NCBI GenBank assembly: GCA_964510535.1
Contig: CAZECG010000017.1
Coordinates: 1 to 49,540, forward strand
Length of the DNA: 49,540 nucleotides
Source of the DNA: JAJPXC01 sp964510535
GTDB lineage: Bacteria > Bacteroidota > Bacteroidia > Bacteroidales > Muribaculaceae
Direction of reading: 5' to 3'
A program made the position numbers and the translations under genes. Positions 8,323 through 16,806 of the stretch are shown here, one piece after another; position 1 is the stretch's first letter; the number at the start of each line of letters is the position of its first letter. Under the pieces are notes generated by a model that did not search any database, was not told the origin of the DNA, and worked only from the letters and a program-made list of their open reading frames with translations.

Positions 8323-8354
8323 CAAAGTTAAATCATTTCATTAACAATCCCAAA
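8323..8354 (-). promoter_or_regulatory. -33/-7 promoter of the thiamine operon
   Basis: On the minus strand, TTTG (8351-8354) and TAACTTTG (8323-8330) are separated by exactly 20 bases, an ideal Bacteroidota promoter. The transcript would begin about 10 bases before the riboswitch aptamer, as expected. Confidence 0.8.
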
Positions 8355-8483
8355 AAAATCGACTCTGCTTCTGAACAACTGCCCCTAAAATTGTATCACC
8401 TGCTTAACTTGTTGATAATCAGATATGATATTCTGAGCCGACATGACACGAACTGTAGCAGACTAATTTGGTGGCTATTAGCG

Positions 8484-9557
8484 TCAACTTGCCGATGTCC
8501 TGCGGTACAACACAATTGCGATTATCAGGTAGAGGATATTGGGAATCCACATAGCTATTAAGGGTGATGTCAGTCCTGATACAGCGAAAGTTGAAGTCAC
8601 AGTCATAAACAAGATGTAGCTGAAACTTAGTAGAAGGCCGATACCGATATTTATTCCCATTCCCCCCTTCACTTTTCTTGAGGATAGTGCCATACCTATG
8701 ATGGTAAGGATAAATGCCGCAGCGGTCATAGCGTAACGTCGATGATACTCAATCTCAAATGACTTGATGTTCGCAACTCCTCTCTGCTTTTGCCTTGATA
8801 TATAAGTGCGAAGTTGGGGGGTTGTCAGCATCTCCTGGTCATTCTTTGCGATAAGAAAATCCTTGGGCTCAAACGGTATGATGGTATCAAGCTGCGAGCC
8901 TGTCCTTATGGCCTCGCGGGTCTCGTAGAAATCTCTTATCACATAATCTCTGATTTGCCATTGATAAAGCGTGTCCCATTTAACAGTCTGCGCTGTCAGA
9001 CGAGAGACAAGCCGTTTGTCTTTGAATAATTCAAGCGAGAATTTATAGCCGGTTTTAGACACATTGTCATATCGGCTCATATAAGCGATTTCACCCGGAG
9101 CTACTTGCATCATTATGTTCGCACCATAATCGACGCGTTTATTCTTGACATAAGTATTTGTATATGCGATTCTTTCGATATTAGCCGGAGGTATTACATA
9201 GGCGCTCAACAGGAAAGTCGCCACAGCGATTACAGCAGCCGATACCATATAGGGACGCAAAAGTCTGTTGAAACTCATTCCAGCCGAAAGCATAGCAATG
9301 ATTTCAGAGTTGCCAGCAAGTTTTGATGTGAAGAAAATGACGGCGATAAATGTGAACAATGGGCTAAATTGGTTAGCGAAATATGGCAGGAAATTTAAAA
9401 AATAGTCAAATATGGTAGCTTGAATCGGAGCTTTGATAAATGAGTCTAATTTTTCATTGACATCAAACATTATGGTGATTGCCAAAATCAGTATTATGGC
9501 AAAAATGTATGTGCCAAGGAATTTCCTTATTATGTACCAGTCTAACTTTTTTAACAT
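8484..9557 (-). CDS. LptF/LptG family lipopolysaccharide export permease
   Basis: This 357-residue inner-membrane protein belongs to the YjgP/YjgQ family, the permease half of the Lpt machine that moves LPS from the inner membrane towards the outer membrane. Hydrophobic helices lie at about residues 12-34, 56-76, 103-124, 275-295, 302-322 and 328-350, flanking a large periplasmic beta-jellyroll region (about 125-270). The N-terminal LDWYIIRKFLGTYIFA is typical. Whether it is LptF or LptG cannot be settled from one copy. It follows tgt by 25 bases and is probably co-transcribed with it. Confidence 0.88.
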   Translation of the reverse strand: MLKKLDWYIIRKFLGTYIFAIILILAITIMFDVNEKLDSFIKAPIQATIFDYFLNFLPYFANQFSPLFTFIAVIFFTSKLAGNSEIIAMLSAGMSFNRLLRPYMVSAAVIAVATFLLSAYVIPPANIERIAYTNTYVKNKRVDYGANIMMQVAPGEIAYMSRYDNVSKTGYKFSLELFKDKRLVSRLTAQTVKWDTLYQWQIRDYVIRDFYETREAIRTGSQLDTIIPFEPKDFLIAKNDQEMLTTPQLRTYISRQKQRGVANIKSFEIEYHRRYAMTAAAFILTIIGMALSSRKVKGGMGINIGIGLLLSFSYILFMTVTSTFAVSGLTSPLIAMWIPNILYLIIAIVLYRRTSAS

Positions 9558-9582
9558 CTTGCAGTTGGTGTTGGATTTAATG

Positions 9583-10713
9583 TTACAACCGTCGGGTCAC
9601 GCGCTCGACCATCATGGGCTTCCATTGTGCAAAATCACCCGCTATTATATGCTTACGAGCCTCACCGACGAGCCAAAGATAGAACGCCAAATTGTGGATT
9701 GAAGCAATCTGCATAGCAAGCAATTCCTGCGAGATGAATAGATGTCGCACATATGCCTTTGAATATGCTTTATCAACGAACGACGGGCCGTCGGCCTGTA
9801 GCGGCGAAAAATCATCAGCCCACTTTTTGTTGCGCATATTCATAATGCCGTGTGCGGTAAACAGCATTCCGTTTCTTCCGTTTCGAGTGGGCATTACGCA
9901 GTCCATCATATCAACTCCTCGATCTATAGCTTCCAAAATATTGGCCGGTGTACCCACACCCATAAGATAACGCGGCTTGTCAGCCGGAAGAATTTCGTTG
10001 ACAATCTCTATCATGTCATACATCACTTCAGCCGGTTCGCCTACGGCAAGACCACCAATCGCATTTCCATCAGCACCGAGGTCTGCCACAAATTTAGCGG
10101 ATTCACGCCGCAAATCGGGATAGGTACATCCTTGGACAATCGGGAAATAGGCTTGGTTATATCCATAAAGCCCCTCGGTGGTCTGATAGCGGTTCCAACC
10201 GCGTTTCAGCCATTTCAGAGTCAAATCGAGCGATTTGCGAGCATAGGAATAGTCAGCTGTTCCGGGAGGGCATTCATCAAGAGCCATCATTATGTCGGCT
10301 CCGATTATGCGCTGTATGTCGACAACATCTTCGGGCGTAAACAGATGTTTCGAGCCGTCGATGTGAGACCTAAAATAGGCACCTTCCTCTTTGAGCTTGC
10401 GGTTGGCTGAAAGAGAGAACACCTGAAATCCACCGCTGTCAGTCAATATAGGGCCTGTCCAACCGTTGAATTTATGCAGGCCTCCGGCTTGGCGCAAAAT
10501 GTCGGTCCCAGGCCGCAAATAAAGGTGATATGTGTTGCCCAAAATTATCTGCGCTTTCACATCATCACGCAACTCATGAAAATGTACAGCCTTAACTGAC
10601 CCTACTGTGCCTACAGGCATAAATATCGGGGTCTGAATCACTCCGTGGTCGGTCGTAATCAGACCTGCGCGTGCGGCAGTTCCTGATGCAGTCGATTGAA
10701 GTTTAAAATCCAT
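9583..10713 (-). CDS. tgt: tRNA-guanine transglycosylase
   Basis: Tgt replaces guanine-34 with a queuine precursor in GUN-anticodon tRNAs. With the ATG at 10713 the protein begins MDFKLQSTAS, matching the family; the longer frame to 10749 adds 12 unlikely residues. The base-recognition Asp is in TDSGGFQVFS (D92), the second active-site region is GGLAVGEP, and the nucleophile Asp is in MDCVMPTRNGRNG (D271). The usual zinc motif CxCxxC is missing: the segment 300-325 has no cysteine at all, and only the histidine in IHNL (H340) remains. Related Bacteroidales proteins may share this (from memory). Confidence 0.93.
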   Translation of the reverse strand: MDFKLQSTASGTAARAGLITTDHGVIQTPIFMPVGTVGSVKAVHFHELRDDVKAQIILGNTYHLYLRPGTDILRQAGGLHKFNGWTGPILTDSGGFQVFSLSANRKLKEEGAYFRSHIDGSKHLFTPEDVVDIQRIIGADIMMALDECPPGTADYSYARKSLDLTLKWLKRGWNRYQTTEGLYGYNQAYFPIVQGCTYPDLRRESAKFVADLGADGNAIGGLAVGEPAEVMYDMIEIVNEILPADKPRYLMGVGTPANILEAIDRGVDMMDCVMPTRNGRNGMLFTAHGIMNMRNKKWADDFSPLQADGPSFVDKAYSKAYVRHLFISQELLAMQIASIHNLAFYLWLVGEARKHIIAGDFAQWKPMMVERVTRRL

Positions 10714-10850
10714 ACCCGCGAATTTACGCCAACTTTGCCACATAGCCAAAAGTTAAAATCACGCCCTTTGAAAATACTAAATTATATTAACAGGCAGTGT
10801 CATCGCTATCGGCATGGGGGATTTATCTTCGCCGACTAAAATTATTTGAG

Positions 10851-10858
10851 TAACTTCG
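10851..10858 (+). promoter_or_regulatory. -7 box (TTCG variant) for the M3 peptidase gene
   Basis: TAACTTCG followed by CG, 31 bases before the ATG at 10890. It is a variant of TAnnTTTG that recurs before tpiA, pyrB and the PorT-like gene in this window. No clear -33 box is seen. Confidence 0.4.
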
Positions 10859-10889
10859 CGGTTGAAGATTCATAATCAAAGCTTCATAT

Positions 10890-13016
10890 ATGAAAAAATT
10901 AGCGACACTACTTCTAACATTACTACCAATCATGACATCGGCAGAAAACCCATTTTTTAAGGAATTTGACACTCCTCATGCCACAGTCCCGTTTAACATA
11001 GTAACTAACAGCCAGTATGAGGAAGCTATCGACCGCGGCATAAGAATCGCCCAAGAGGAAATAGAGGCCATTTGCAATCAACGGTCAGTGCCTGATTTTG
11101 AAAATACGATAGTCGCTTATGAACGTTCGGGACGAGACCTCGACCGTGTAGTCGAAGTGTTTTATGCGATGGAGTCTGCCATGAACAACGACGAGATGAT
11201 GGATATTGCGCTGAGAGTGTCCAAGAAACTAAGTGATTATGCCACGTCAATCACTCTTAACGAACGTCTTTGGACTCGCATAAAACGCGTATATGACAAC
11301 AAGGATAAGTATGACCTTGATGCTGAGGACAAAACACTGCTGCAGCGCATATATGACTCATTCGCTCTACAAGGAGCTAATCTCGAGGGGAATGACCGAG
11401 AAAAATTCAGAGAACTATCTGCTGAGCTTTCCGGGCTGACTACCCGTTTCGGGCAAAATGTGCTTAAAGAACTCAATACATATGAAATTTGGCTTTCAAA
11501 GGAAGACCTTGCCGGACTCCCCGCCAGTTCAGTCGATGCCGCATCACTCGCCGCAAAAAACAAAGGGCGTGATGGAGAGTATCTTTTCACATTGGCACAG
11601 CCTACATATATGGCTTTCATGAAATATTCTTCACGCCCGGACCTTCGTGAGAAAATGTACAAGCTATATAACTGCCGCAATACCAAAGGTGAGTACTCTA
11701 ATGTTGATGTTCTGAAGCGCATAGCCGAAGTGCGGCGTCAGATAGCCAACCTGCTTGGCTGTGAGACATTTGCGCAGCACACGCTTAAAACTAAAATGGC
11801 TGAAACTCCAGAGAATGTATACGATCTTCTTGACCGGCTTCGTGAAGCATATCGGCCTGCTCAATTAGCTGAAATCGAGGAACTTACCAATTTCGCTACG
11901 GAATTAGAAGGACATCCAGTATCACTCAATGCTTGGGACTACAGCTATTACAGCAATAAACTCAAAAATGCCAAATACGACTTTAATGAAGAGGAATATC
12001 GCCCATATTTTGAACTTAACAACGTGATTGACGGCGTGTTTGGTCTCGCAACTAAGCTCTATGGATTGAAATTCACTGAAAACCCCGAGATACAGGTCTA
12101 TCACCCTGAAGTTAAAGCGTTTGACGTCACAGGTGAGAATGGAGAGTTTATAGGCGTAATCTACACCGACTTCTTCCCGCGCGACAGCAAAAGCCCGGGT
12201 GCTTGGATGACAGGATTCCGCGCACAATGGATTGATGAAAACGGCGTTAACAACCGTCCCCATGTGTCGATTGTGATGAACTTCACGAAACCGACAGCTG
12301 ACAAGCCGTCACTGTTGACTCCATACGAAGTTGAAACGTTTCTGCATGAGTTTGGCCACGCACTCCATGGCTTGCTCGCCAACACTAAATACGGCTCACT
12401 GTCAGGCACGTCGGTCTATCGCGACTTCGTTGAGTTGCCATCGCAGTTCAACGAGAACTACTTGACCGAGCGCGAGTTTCTCGATGGGTTCGCTAAACAC
12501 TACGCAACTGGCGAACCTATCCCACAAGAACTTGTTGACAAGCTGATTAAATCATCGCAATATGGAGCTGCCTATGCGTGCGTCCGTCAATTGTGTTTTG
12601 GCTATCTCGATATGGCGTGGCATACAACAAAAGCTCCGGTTGACGATCCTGTTGCTTTTGAAAATGCAGCTCTTGAAAAAGTGCAAATGTTCCCCGTAAT
12701 CGAAGGCAGTATGATTTCCCCCCAATTCAGCCATATTTTTGCCGGGGGATATGCCGCCGGTTATTACAGCTACAAATGGGCCGAAGTACTCGATGCCGAT
12801 GCCTTCGCGTTGTTTAAGGAAAACGGCATATTTGACAAGAAAACGGCTGATTCATTCCGAACCAACATATTGATGAAAGGCGGAACTGAAAATCCCGCTG
12901 AACTGTATCGTCGCTTCCGCGGGCACGATGCGACCATCGACGCATTGTTAATCAGAGACGGAATTAAAATGCCGTCAGAGCCTGTCACGACTAAAATAAA
13001 GCTCCATAAAGATTAA
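10890..13016 (+). CDS. dcp: M3 family metallopeptidase (peptidyl-dipeptidase Dcp type), exported
   Basis: A zinc peptidase of the thimet oligopeptidase/Dcp family that trims short peptides. The zinc motif HEFGHALHG begins at H486, and the third ligand Glu is expected in the following FVELPSQF segment. The 708-residue length is normal for Dcp. The N-terminus is a signal peptide (MKKLATLLLTLLPIMTSAEN), pointing to the periplasm, where such enzymes recycle peptides in Bacteroidales. The gene stands alone, with tgt divergent upstream and a terminator hairpin at 13172-13211 downstream. The choice between Dcp and oligopeptidase A names is inferred. Confidence 0.92.
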   Translation: MKKLATLLLTLLPIMTSAENPFFKEFDTPHATVPFNIVTNSQYEEAIDRGIRIAQEEIEAICNQRSVPDFENTIVAYERSGRDLDRVVEVFYAMESAMNNDEMMDIALRVSKKLSDYATSITLNERLWTRIKRVYDNKDKYDLDAEDKTLLQRIYDSFALQGANLEGNDREKFRELSAELSGLTTRFGQNVLKELNTYEIWLSKEDLAGLPASSVDAASLAAKNKGRDGEYLFTLAQPTYMAFMKYSSRPDLREKMYKLYNCRNTKGEYSNVDVLKRIAEVRRQIANLLGCETFAQHTLKTKMAETPENVYDLLDRLREAYRPAQLAEIEELTNFATELEGHPVSLNAWDYSYYSNKLKNAKYDFNEEEYRPYFELNNVIDGVFGLATKLYGLKFTENPEIQVYHPEVKAFDVTGENGEFIGVIYTDFFPRDSKSPGAWMTGFRAQWIDENGVNNRPHVSIVMNFTKPTADKPSLLTPYEVETFLHEFGHALHGLLANTKYGSLSGTSVYRDFVELPSQFNENYLTEREFLDGFAKHYATGEPIPQELVDKLIKSSQYGAAYACVRQLCFGYLDMAWHTTKAPVDDPVAFENAALEKVQMFPVIEGSMISPQFSHIFAGGYAAGYYSYKWAEVLDADAFALFKENGIFDKKTADSFRTNILMKGGTENPAELYRRFRGHDATIDALLIRDGIKMPSEPVTTKIKLHKD

Positions 13017-13171
13017 AATCATGAAAGCCATCCATGACAGGCGTGAACGATACGGATTCGAATCCGACGACATCCTAACTACATGAATGGCGCAAATATC
13101 ATGGGTGGGCATGAATATTGCCAACACTATGATAGTCCGGGGAGTAATCTAAATAGAAACCTCATTCATAA

Positions 13172-13211
13172 AACGACAAAGTCGCTCGGAACTTCCGGGC
13201 GACTTTGCGTT
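13172..13211 (+). terminator. Hairpin terminator after the M3 peptidase gene
   Basis: AACGACAAAGTCGC (13172-13185) pairs with GCGACTTTGCGTT (13199-13211), with one bulge. The stem closely resembles the one at 776-818. It lies about 155 bases after the peptidase stop; the bases between show no gene I can support. Confidence 0.6.
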
Positions 13212-13233
13212 AGGTTGATAAGTCACGACCTAA

Positions 13234-13551
13234 TCAATCCTTTTGTAAGTAAATGTTGTTTCCTTTCCAGCAAGATGTTTGCCTGTCCATGATTTTAGCT
13301 AATAGCGTAAATTCCTCAATTTCAGTCAAGAATTGTGGTTGTGAGCACTTTGGCATCGGCTCCGGAATAGGAGTGGTTGTAACTAAAAGTACAGGCCCCA
13401 TCCGCATTGAACGTCCAAGTTCCACCAGATGTAGCGTTAGAATACTTAATTTTTTCAAGTGCAAAAATGATAGACTTAAGCCGGAATCACGGTGCATCTG
13501 TTTAATAGAGAAGAACTTTAAATCCTCAGCGGATAGTTTAAAGAATTGTTG
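13234..13551 (-). pseudogene. Possible degraded small gene in the 13.0-13.7 kb gap
   Basis: Two overlapping minus-strand frames each look partly like real protein. One is open from 13551 to 13234 and reads QQFFKLSAEDLKFFSIKQ at its start and IMDRQTSCWKGNNIYLQKD at its end. In the middle, the frame one base away reads much more naturally (SGGTWTFNADGACTFSYN, then SYSGADAKVLTTTILD) and stops at 13322-13324. This pattern is what a gene with two frameshifts would leave. I do not recognise the family. Chance is a real alternative, as both open stretches are short. The remainder of the gap between 13017 and 13709 holds a terminator and a weak promoter only. Confidence 0.3.
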
Positions 13552-13602
13552 TTACCCAATGCTCTTGTGACGTGAGAATTAGGTTATATTTCAGGGATTT
13601 GC

Positions 13603-13610
13603 TATATTTG
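13603..13610 (+). promoter_or_regulatory. -7 box for the Trp/Gly/Arg-rich secreted protein
   Basis: TATATTTG matches TAnnTTTG about 100 bases before the ATG at 13710. A TTTG -33 box is not present at 19-21 bases, so activity is uncertain; a long leader would follow. Confidence 0.35.
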
Positions 13611-13709
13611 TGACGGAGTATTACCCAACGGCTTAAACTTTATGGAGCTGCGGTTGTCTAATCTATATAACTTAATCAAAACGAATATAAAGAAGAAAGG
13701 ATTGCTCTG

Positions 13710-15026
13710 ATGATGAACTTTAAACACGCATTGTTGACGTTGGGTCTGTGCGCAGGATCGGTAGGCATCGTTGCCGCACAGAGCTACTATGATGACGATA
13801 TTTATTATGATTCCAAGCAGGAGCAGAAAGAGCGTAAAGCCAAGGAATCGAAAAAAAACACATCAAAAAGTAAGACAGCACGAACTACCACGACAACAAC
13901 CACTATCCGCACCACGACGACAACGACCCCGGTGACATCTGAAAAATGGACTTTCGGCAATTCAATGACACAGCCTTTTCATTATGAGGTAGTTGATTCA
14001 GTTGGGACTGACGCTTACACCATTAGTAGTGGCAGCACTCGAGATGTAGACGAGTATAATCGACGTTATACAACCGATACCTCTACGACCCCCGAAGAAA
14101 CAGAAGATTTCACTTATACTCGCCGAATTGAGAAATTCCACAACCCGAATATCGTAACCGATTCCGGCGACGATGATTTGGCGGATTATTACTATAACTC
14201 TACATCGTCGCAGCCGGCTACGGTGAACATATATGTCAACAATAATGACTATTGGGATCCTTGGTGGGGCTACTCTACATGGCGTTCTCCCTGGTACTGG
14301 AACTCATGGTATGGACCTTCGTGGTCGCTGTCATGGAATTCAACCTGGGGGTGGAATGTGGGGTGGAATTGGGGCTGGGGCCCGGCATGGTATCCAACAT
14401 GGCAACCTTATCCCTACCATTATTACGGATATAGCCGTCCCTGTTATTGGCATCCATCTCCGGCAGGTTCTCACAGACCCCATTATGGTCACAATCGTCC
14501 GGCATATCGCCCCAGTGGCCGTCCCGAAGGTGTACGCCCGGGCAGCCGTCCTAACGGAAATTACCGTCCCGGTGGTAATTATCGCCCGGGAGCAATCGGC
14601 GTGGGTAGCCGTCCAGCTTCGGGGCAACGCCCCGGCTCAGGCCAGCGTCCCGGCTCTACAACGCCGACAGTCAGGCCTGGAAATGGCGGCTTGAATAAAG
14701 GCTCGATTTACCGTCCGGCTACAGGTGGTGCTTATAAACCGGCCACAACGGTCAACAATGGGGGTGGCCAACGACCGGGTGCGAAAGCGACTCCATCGAC
14801 AAGCGTTAATAAGAATGAAAGGGTAAGCGGCGTTAGACGTCAGTCGACGACAGTAAATAATGCAGGAAGTACGAATCGAAATCAAAGCTCTTATTCTCGT
14901 CCGTCGCAAAGCCGTCAGTCAACGCCATCTTATTCTCGTCCGTCGTCAGGTAGCCGTTCCGGCGGTTACAGAGGTGGACACACGGGGGGCGGTTCGAGAG
15001 GCGGAGGAAGCCGAGGCCGACACTGA
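13710..15026 (+). CDS. Secreted low-complexity protein rich in Trp, Tyr, Pro, Gly and Arg
   Basis: The 438-residue product has a signal peptide (MMNFKHALLTLGLCAGSVGIVAAQ) followed by four compositional blocks. First comes a Tyr/Asp then Lys/Glu segment (YYDDDIYYDSKQEQKERK), then a Thr-rich run (about residues 52-75), then a strongly Trp/Tyr-rich region (about 175-255; WGWNVGWNWGWGPAWYPTW), and finally a basic Gly/Arg/Pro/Ser tail with RPG repeats, ending in GGGSRGGGSRGRH. The tail is polycationic. I do not recognise a catalytic domain. Alternative frames here are open only because of the composition. It lies before an OmpP1-like porin gene with a 106-base gap. A cell-surface or matrix structural role is conceivable but unproven. 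Confidence 0.8.
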   Translation: MMNFKHALLTLGLCAGSVGIVAAQSYYDDDIYYDSKQEQKERKAKESKKNTSKSKTARTTTTTTTIRTTTTTTPVTSEKWTFGNSMTQPFHYEVVDSVGTDAYTISSGSTRDVDEYNRRYTTDTSTTPEETEDFTYTRRIEKFHNPNIVTDSGDDDLADYYYNSTSSQPATVNIYVNNNDYWDPWWGYSTWRSPWYWNSWYGPSWSLSWNSTWGWNVGWNWGWGPAWYPTWQPYPYHYYGYSRPCYWHPSPAGSHRPHYGHNRPAYRPSGRPEGVRPGSRPNGNYRPGGNYRPGAIGVGSRPASGQRPGSGQRPGSTTPTVRPGNGGLNKGSIYRPATGGAYKPATTVNNGGGQRPGAKATPSTSVNKNERVSGVRRQSTTVNNAGSTNRNQSSYSRPSQSRQSTPSYSRPSSGSRSGGYRGGHTGGGSRGGGSRGRH

Positions 15027-15132
15027 AAGCAATGATTGAATACGGTTTTAGCGGTAGAGGTCGATCGTTCCCGACAGGTCTTTGCCGCTAGCTGATTAAA
15101 TGACATAAATTATAATAAGCAATATTTAGAAT

Positions 15133-16734
15133 ATGAAAAAGCATATACTTGTTGGCCTTATGGGCTTTGTCCCTGTTGCGATGTTAGCGCAGAGTGCGAT
15201 TGACGCTTACAACCTGTCGCCTGCGGAGTTGCGGGGTACCGCGCGATTCATGTCAATGGGCGGTGCGTTTACTGCTCTTGGCGGTGACTTGTCGACACTC
15301 ACCCAGAACCCTGCCGGCATAGGTGTGTACCGAAGTAGTGAAATCGGTGTCACGCTTGATATCGACATCCAGTCGACCGAGACTAATTCGCAGGGTTATA
15401 ATCGAAGCTCTGACCAGACGAAAGTCGCTTGCAATAACTTCGGCTATGTCGGGGCGGTAGCGCTCAACAATGACGTGATGCCCTTTTTTACATGGGGGGC
15501 GGCCTACCAGCGTTCCGCATCGTTTGATCGTGTGTTTAACGGTGGTGTGCCGCAGCTTTCTACCTCGATGTCAAATTACATTGCCAACTATACAAGTGGA
15601 CAGAATTGGGCGTATCCCGAGGATTTGCTTGATGACTATTCTTCAAGCTATAATCCATACATGGATTCTGGTGCAGATTGGCTGAGCATCCTCGCTTATA
15701 ACGGTTATATGATTAATCCTACCCATCGCGGTTCTAATGAGTATACTGGTTTGTGGCAAAATGGGACTAACGGTGATGCCGTGTTCAAGACACGCCAAAA
15801 GGGCTACGTTGACGAGTATGCCATAAACTTCGGCGGCAATATAATGAACACCGTCTACTGGGGCATTGGTTTCGGTGTGACCGATCTGGACTTCAGGTCA
15901 GATACTTACTATGACGAGCAGCTTGGCGATGCGCTTATTCCAAATGCGTCGGCGACCGGCACTGTAACGGGCGACGCCGCATTCTCGATTGAAAACTGGC
16001 AACATACCACAGGTACAGGTTTCAACTTCAAGGCCGGTTTGATTTACAAACCGATTAACGAATTCCGTCTTGGTATTGCCGTGCATACACCTACATATTA
16101 CGACATGACCACTGTCTACGACGCTCGTGTGGATTACGGATATAGCTCAGGTATCTACTCAGATCAACAGCCGAATCATCCCTCGCAGACTGTAGTGGCA
16201 GACTATAATTGGCAAATGAAATCGCCATGGCGGCTCATGATTGGTGCGGCAGGAGTGTTCGGCGGTCGCGGCATTCTCAGCGTCGATTATGAACGCACGG
16301 CTTACAGCGACATGAAGGTTCAGGACGATGCCGGCAATACCTATGATGATGTTACCGACGATATCAATAACTATTTTCAGGCATCCAATAGCATACGCCT
16401 CGGAGCGGAGTATAGGGCCACTCCGTCGTTCAGTTTGCGCGTCGGATTCAACTATACCACATCAGATGTCAAAGACGCGGCGGCCGACAATCAGGTGCAA
16501 ATCTACACATCGGGGACTAACCCGTCATATACCCTTAACAAGGACACTTATCATTTAACCTGTGGAATGGGTTACCGCTATAAAGGTTTCTATGCTGATG
16601 CGGCCTATGTCTACCGCCATCGTGAAAGCACATGGCATGGGTTCACTCCATTTGAAGGCCACACAGATACCCCTCAAGCGAGCTTAACTGAGAATGATAG
16701 CCACATCGTGCTTTCAGTCGGTTACAAGTTCTAA
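15133..16734 (+). CDS. OmpP1/FadL/TodX-type outer membrane transporter
   Basis: The 533-residue protein has a signal peptide (MKKHILVGLMGFVPVAMLAQ) and the characteristic early motif SPAELRGTARFMSMGGAFTALGGDLSTL followed by QNPAGIGVY (no run here exceeds what is needed to recognise it). The rest is long amphipathic beta strands with aromatic ends, closing on HIVLSVGYKF, a typical C-terminal barrel strand. Family members are outer-membrane channels for hydrophobic substrates such as fatty acids or aromatics; in Bacteroidales the substrate is usually unknown. It ends before a perfect hairpin at 16753-16794 shared with the convergent aguB gene. Confidence 0.85.
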   Translation: MKKHILVGLMGFVPVAMLAQSAIDAYNLSPAELRGTARFMSMGGAFTALGGDLSTLTQNPAGIGVYRSSEIGVTLDIDIQSTETNSQGYNRSSDQTKVACNNFGYVGAVALNNDVMPFFTWGAAYQRSASFDRVFNGGVPQLSTSMSNYIANYTSGQNWAYPEDLLDDYSSSYNPYMDSGADWLSILAYNGYMINPTHRGSNEYTGLWQNGTNGDAVFKTRQKGYVDEYAINFGGNIMNTVYWGIGFGVTDLDFRSDTYYDEQLGDALIPNASATGTVTGDAAFSIENWQHTTGTGFNFKAGLIYKPINEFRLGIAVHTPTYYDMTTVYDARVDYGYSSGIYSDQQPNHPSQTVVADYNWQMKSPWRLMIGAAGVFGGRGILSVDYERTAYSDMKVQDDAGNTYDDVTDDINNYFQASNSIRLGAEYRATPSFSLRVGFNYTTSDVKDAAADNQVQIYTSGTNPSYTLNKDTYHLTCGMGYRYKGFYADAAYVYRHRESTWHGFTPFEGHTDTPQASLTENDSHIVLSVGYKF

Positions 16735-16750
16735 TTTCAAGTTGAAACAA

Positions 16751-16796
16751 ACCGAAAGCGGCTCCACGGCAATCACGCTGCAGAGCCGCTTTCGTT
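16751..16796. terminator. Bidirectional hairpin terminator between the porin and aguB
   Basis: CGAAAGCGGCTC (16753-16764) and GAGCCGCTTTCG (16783-16794) form a perfect 12-pair stem with an 18-base loop. T-rich bases follow on the plus strand, and A/T-rich bases lie on the other side. Confidence 0.8.
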
Positions 16797-16806
16797 TGTG
16801 TTTGAG

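Noticed and set aside
13053..13066. Perfect 14-base palindrome CGGATTCGAATCCG, resembling a tRNA T-loop
   Set aside because: A few such palindromes are expected by chance in 50 kb, and neighbouring bases do not form a tRNA; no partner site seen.
13021..13083. 21-codon frame MKAIHDRRERYGFESDDILT directly after the M3 peptidase stop
   Set aside because: Too short, no homology recognised, no start signal; probably chance.
14233..14694. Long alternative frames over the Trp/Gly-rich gene
   Set aside because: They arise from the skewed composition of the true frame and have no start context or protein-like pattern.
15049..15090. TAGCGG/CCGCTA inverted repeat between the Trp-rich gene and the porin
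   Set aside because: Only six pairs with a long loop and no T-tract; not strong enough to call a terminator.
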